From the NCBI GenBank assembly GCA_934096785.1, contig CAKONA010000059.1, positions 1 to 6,592 on the forward strand: a DNA stretch of 6,592 bases. Direction: 5' to 3'. Shown here piece by piece: positions 6,123-6,592 of the stretch. The DNA comes from an uncultured Bacilli bacterium. GTDB taxonomy: Bacteria > Bacillota_I > Bacilli_A > RF39 > UBA660. Both the position numbers and the translations under genes were made by a program. Position 1 is the stretch's first letter. Every line of letters starts with the position of its first letter. The notes beneath the pieces were generated by a model, which had not been told where the DNA came from, made no database searches, and saw only the letters and a list, made by a program, of their open reading frames with translations.

Positions 6123-6156
6123 GAAAAAGACCTAGGGCTTCAAAAGTTTCCTAGGC
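6123..6156 (-). terminator. Rho-independent terminator after the partial upstream gene
   Basis: On the minus strand CCTAGG (6155-6150) pairs with CCTAGG (6136-6131). The 13-base loop contains its own small CTT/AAG pairing, and a T-rich tract (TCTTTTT) follows. It lies eight bases past the stop codon at 6164 and uses the same CCTAGG stem as the terminator at 3597-3621. Confidence 0.8.
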
Positions 6157-6163
6157 ATATTTA

Positions 6164-6592
6164 TTACATTAGCATTCCTGAACTTGGTGTTTCATCATTA
6201 TTTTGATTTCTTTTCATTTCATTTTCTTCCATTAGTTGATTATATATATTTTGATTAAACCCAAGAGGTGTTGTTGCTAAATAAACTATGTATTCCATTG
6301 TAAATGTGCCATCAGAATTATATCTTCTTTCTGGTCTAGTTAATTGTTTAGGATTGTCAAATTCCTTCATAAGTTCTTCTATTTCTTCTTCAGTGTAATT
6401 ATGTTTTTTATCTGAATTTTTAAGTGTTTGAACATTAATTAAATCTTGATTTTCTTTCTTAGTAGTTTGTTCTATTGGCTTAAATTTTCTTCTGAAATTT
6501 TGATTTTGTTTTTGCGTGTTTAGATCATCAACTTTTTGTTCTTGTTTTTTAGAAATACTGTCTTTTATAAATTTATTTGCTCTTTCTAGATA
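6164..6592 (-). CDS. C-terminal part of an unknown hydrophilic protein (5' end outside window)
   Basis: The frame ending in TAA at 6166-6164 stays open to the window edge, giving 142 visible residues, so Met at 6370 is internal rather than the start. The upstream part is rich in Lys, Gln, Asn and Glu (SISKKQEQKVDDLNTQKQNQ, then KFKPIEQTTKKENQD) and is probably a disordered linker. A more ordered C-terminal module follows: EEEIEELMKEFDNPKQLTRP, a two-strand-like stretch YNSDGTFTMEYIVYLATTP, then a short helix and a polar tail NQNNDETPSSGMLM. No family is recognised. A hairpin terminator follows the stop, making this the last gene of an upstream operon. Confidence 0.8.
   Translation of the reverse strand, partial: YLERANKFIKDSISKKQEQKVDDLNTQKQNQNFRRKFKPIEQTTKKENQDLINVQTLKNSDKKHNYTEEEIEELMKEFDNPKQLTRPERRYNSDGTFTMEYIVYLATTPLGFNQNIYNQLMEENEMKRNQNNDETPSSGMLM

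Noticed and set aside
6164..6370. A complete 68-residue gene starting at ATG 6370
   Set aside because: The frame is open upstream to the window edge and no ribosome binding site precedes 6370, so this Met is internal to a longer gene.

Overview
The window is very AT-rich, and all but one of the genes I can support lie on the minus strand. Genes are short and tightly packed, with overlapping start and stop codons, strong AGGAG-type ribosome binding sites and sigma-70/sigma-A-like promoters. Most proteins have no family I recognise. Trp is encoded by TGG where I checked, and one gene ends in TGA, so the standard bacterial code fits and a mycoplasma code does not. Base composition and style suggest a low-GC Firmicutes relative, such as an uncultured gut Bacilli or Clostridia lineage. 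That is an inference from style, not from a marker gene.

Layout, in the direction of minus-strand transcription from high to low coordinates: (1) 6592-6164, the C-terminal end of an unknown hydrophilic protein, closed by a CCTAGG hairpin terminator. (2) 6050-5150, a HAD-superfamily phosphatase (nucleotidase-like) overlapping a CutA1-family protein. (3) 5147-3620, a strong promoter, then a two-helix membrane protein, then a gene of unknown function whose 5' end carries an in-frame TAG. This unit ends in a perfect AAAACCTAGG hairpin, which also serves the convergent plus-strand gene. (4) 3265-3597, the only plus-strand gene, a 110-residue unknown. (5) 3165-1379, two unknown genes coupled through TAATG. 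(6) 1366-1, a consensus promoter driving two overlapping, homologous genes that both carry an HELEH (HExxH) putative zinc-peptidase motif. The second runs off the window.

I do not see a recognisable defence, mobile or biosynthetic system, nor any tRNA, rRNA, CRISPR array or insertion sequence. The parts most worth checking are the in-frame TAG at 4418-4420, the tandem HELEH paralogs, the inverted repeat that could hide the ribosome binding site of the first HELEH gene in read-through RNA, and two promoters that share an almost identical core. No stretch longer than about 150 bases lacks a gene.
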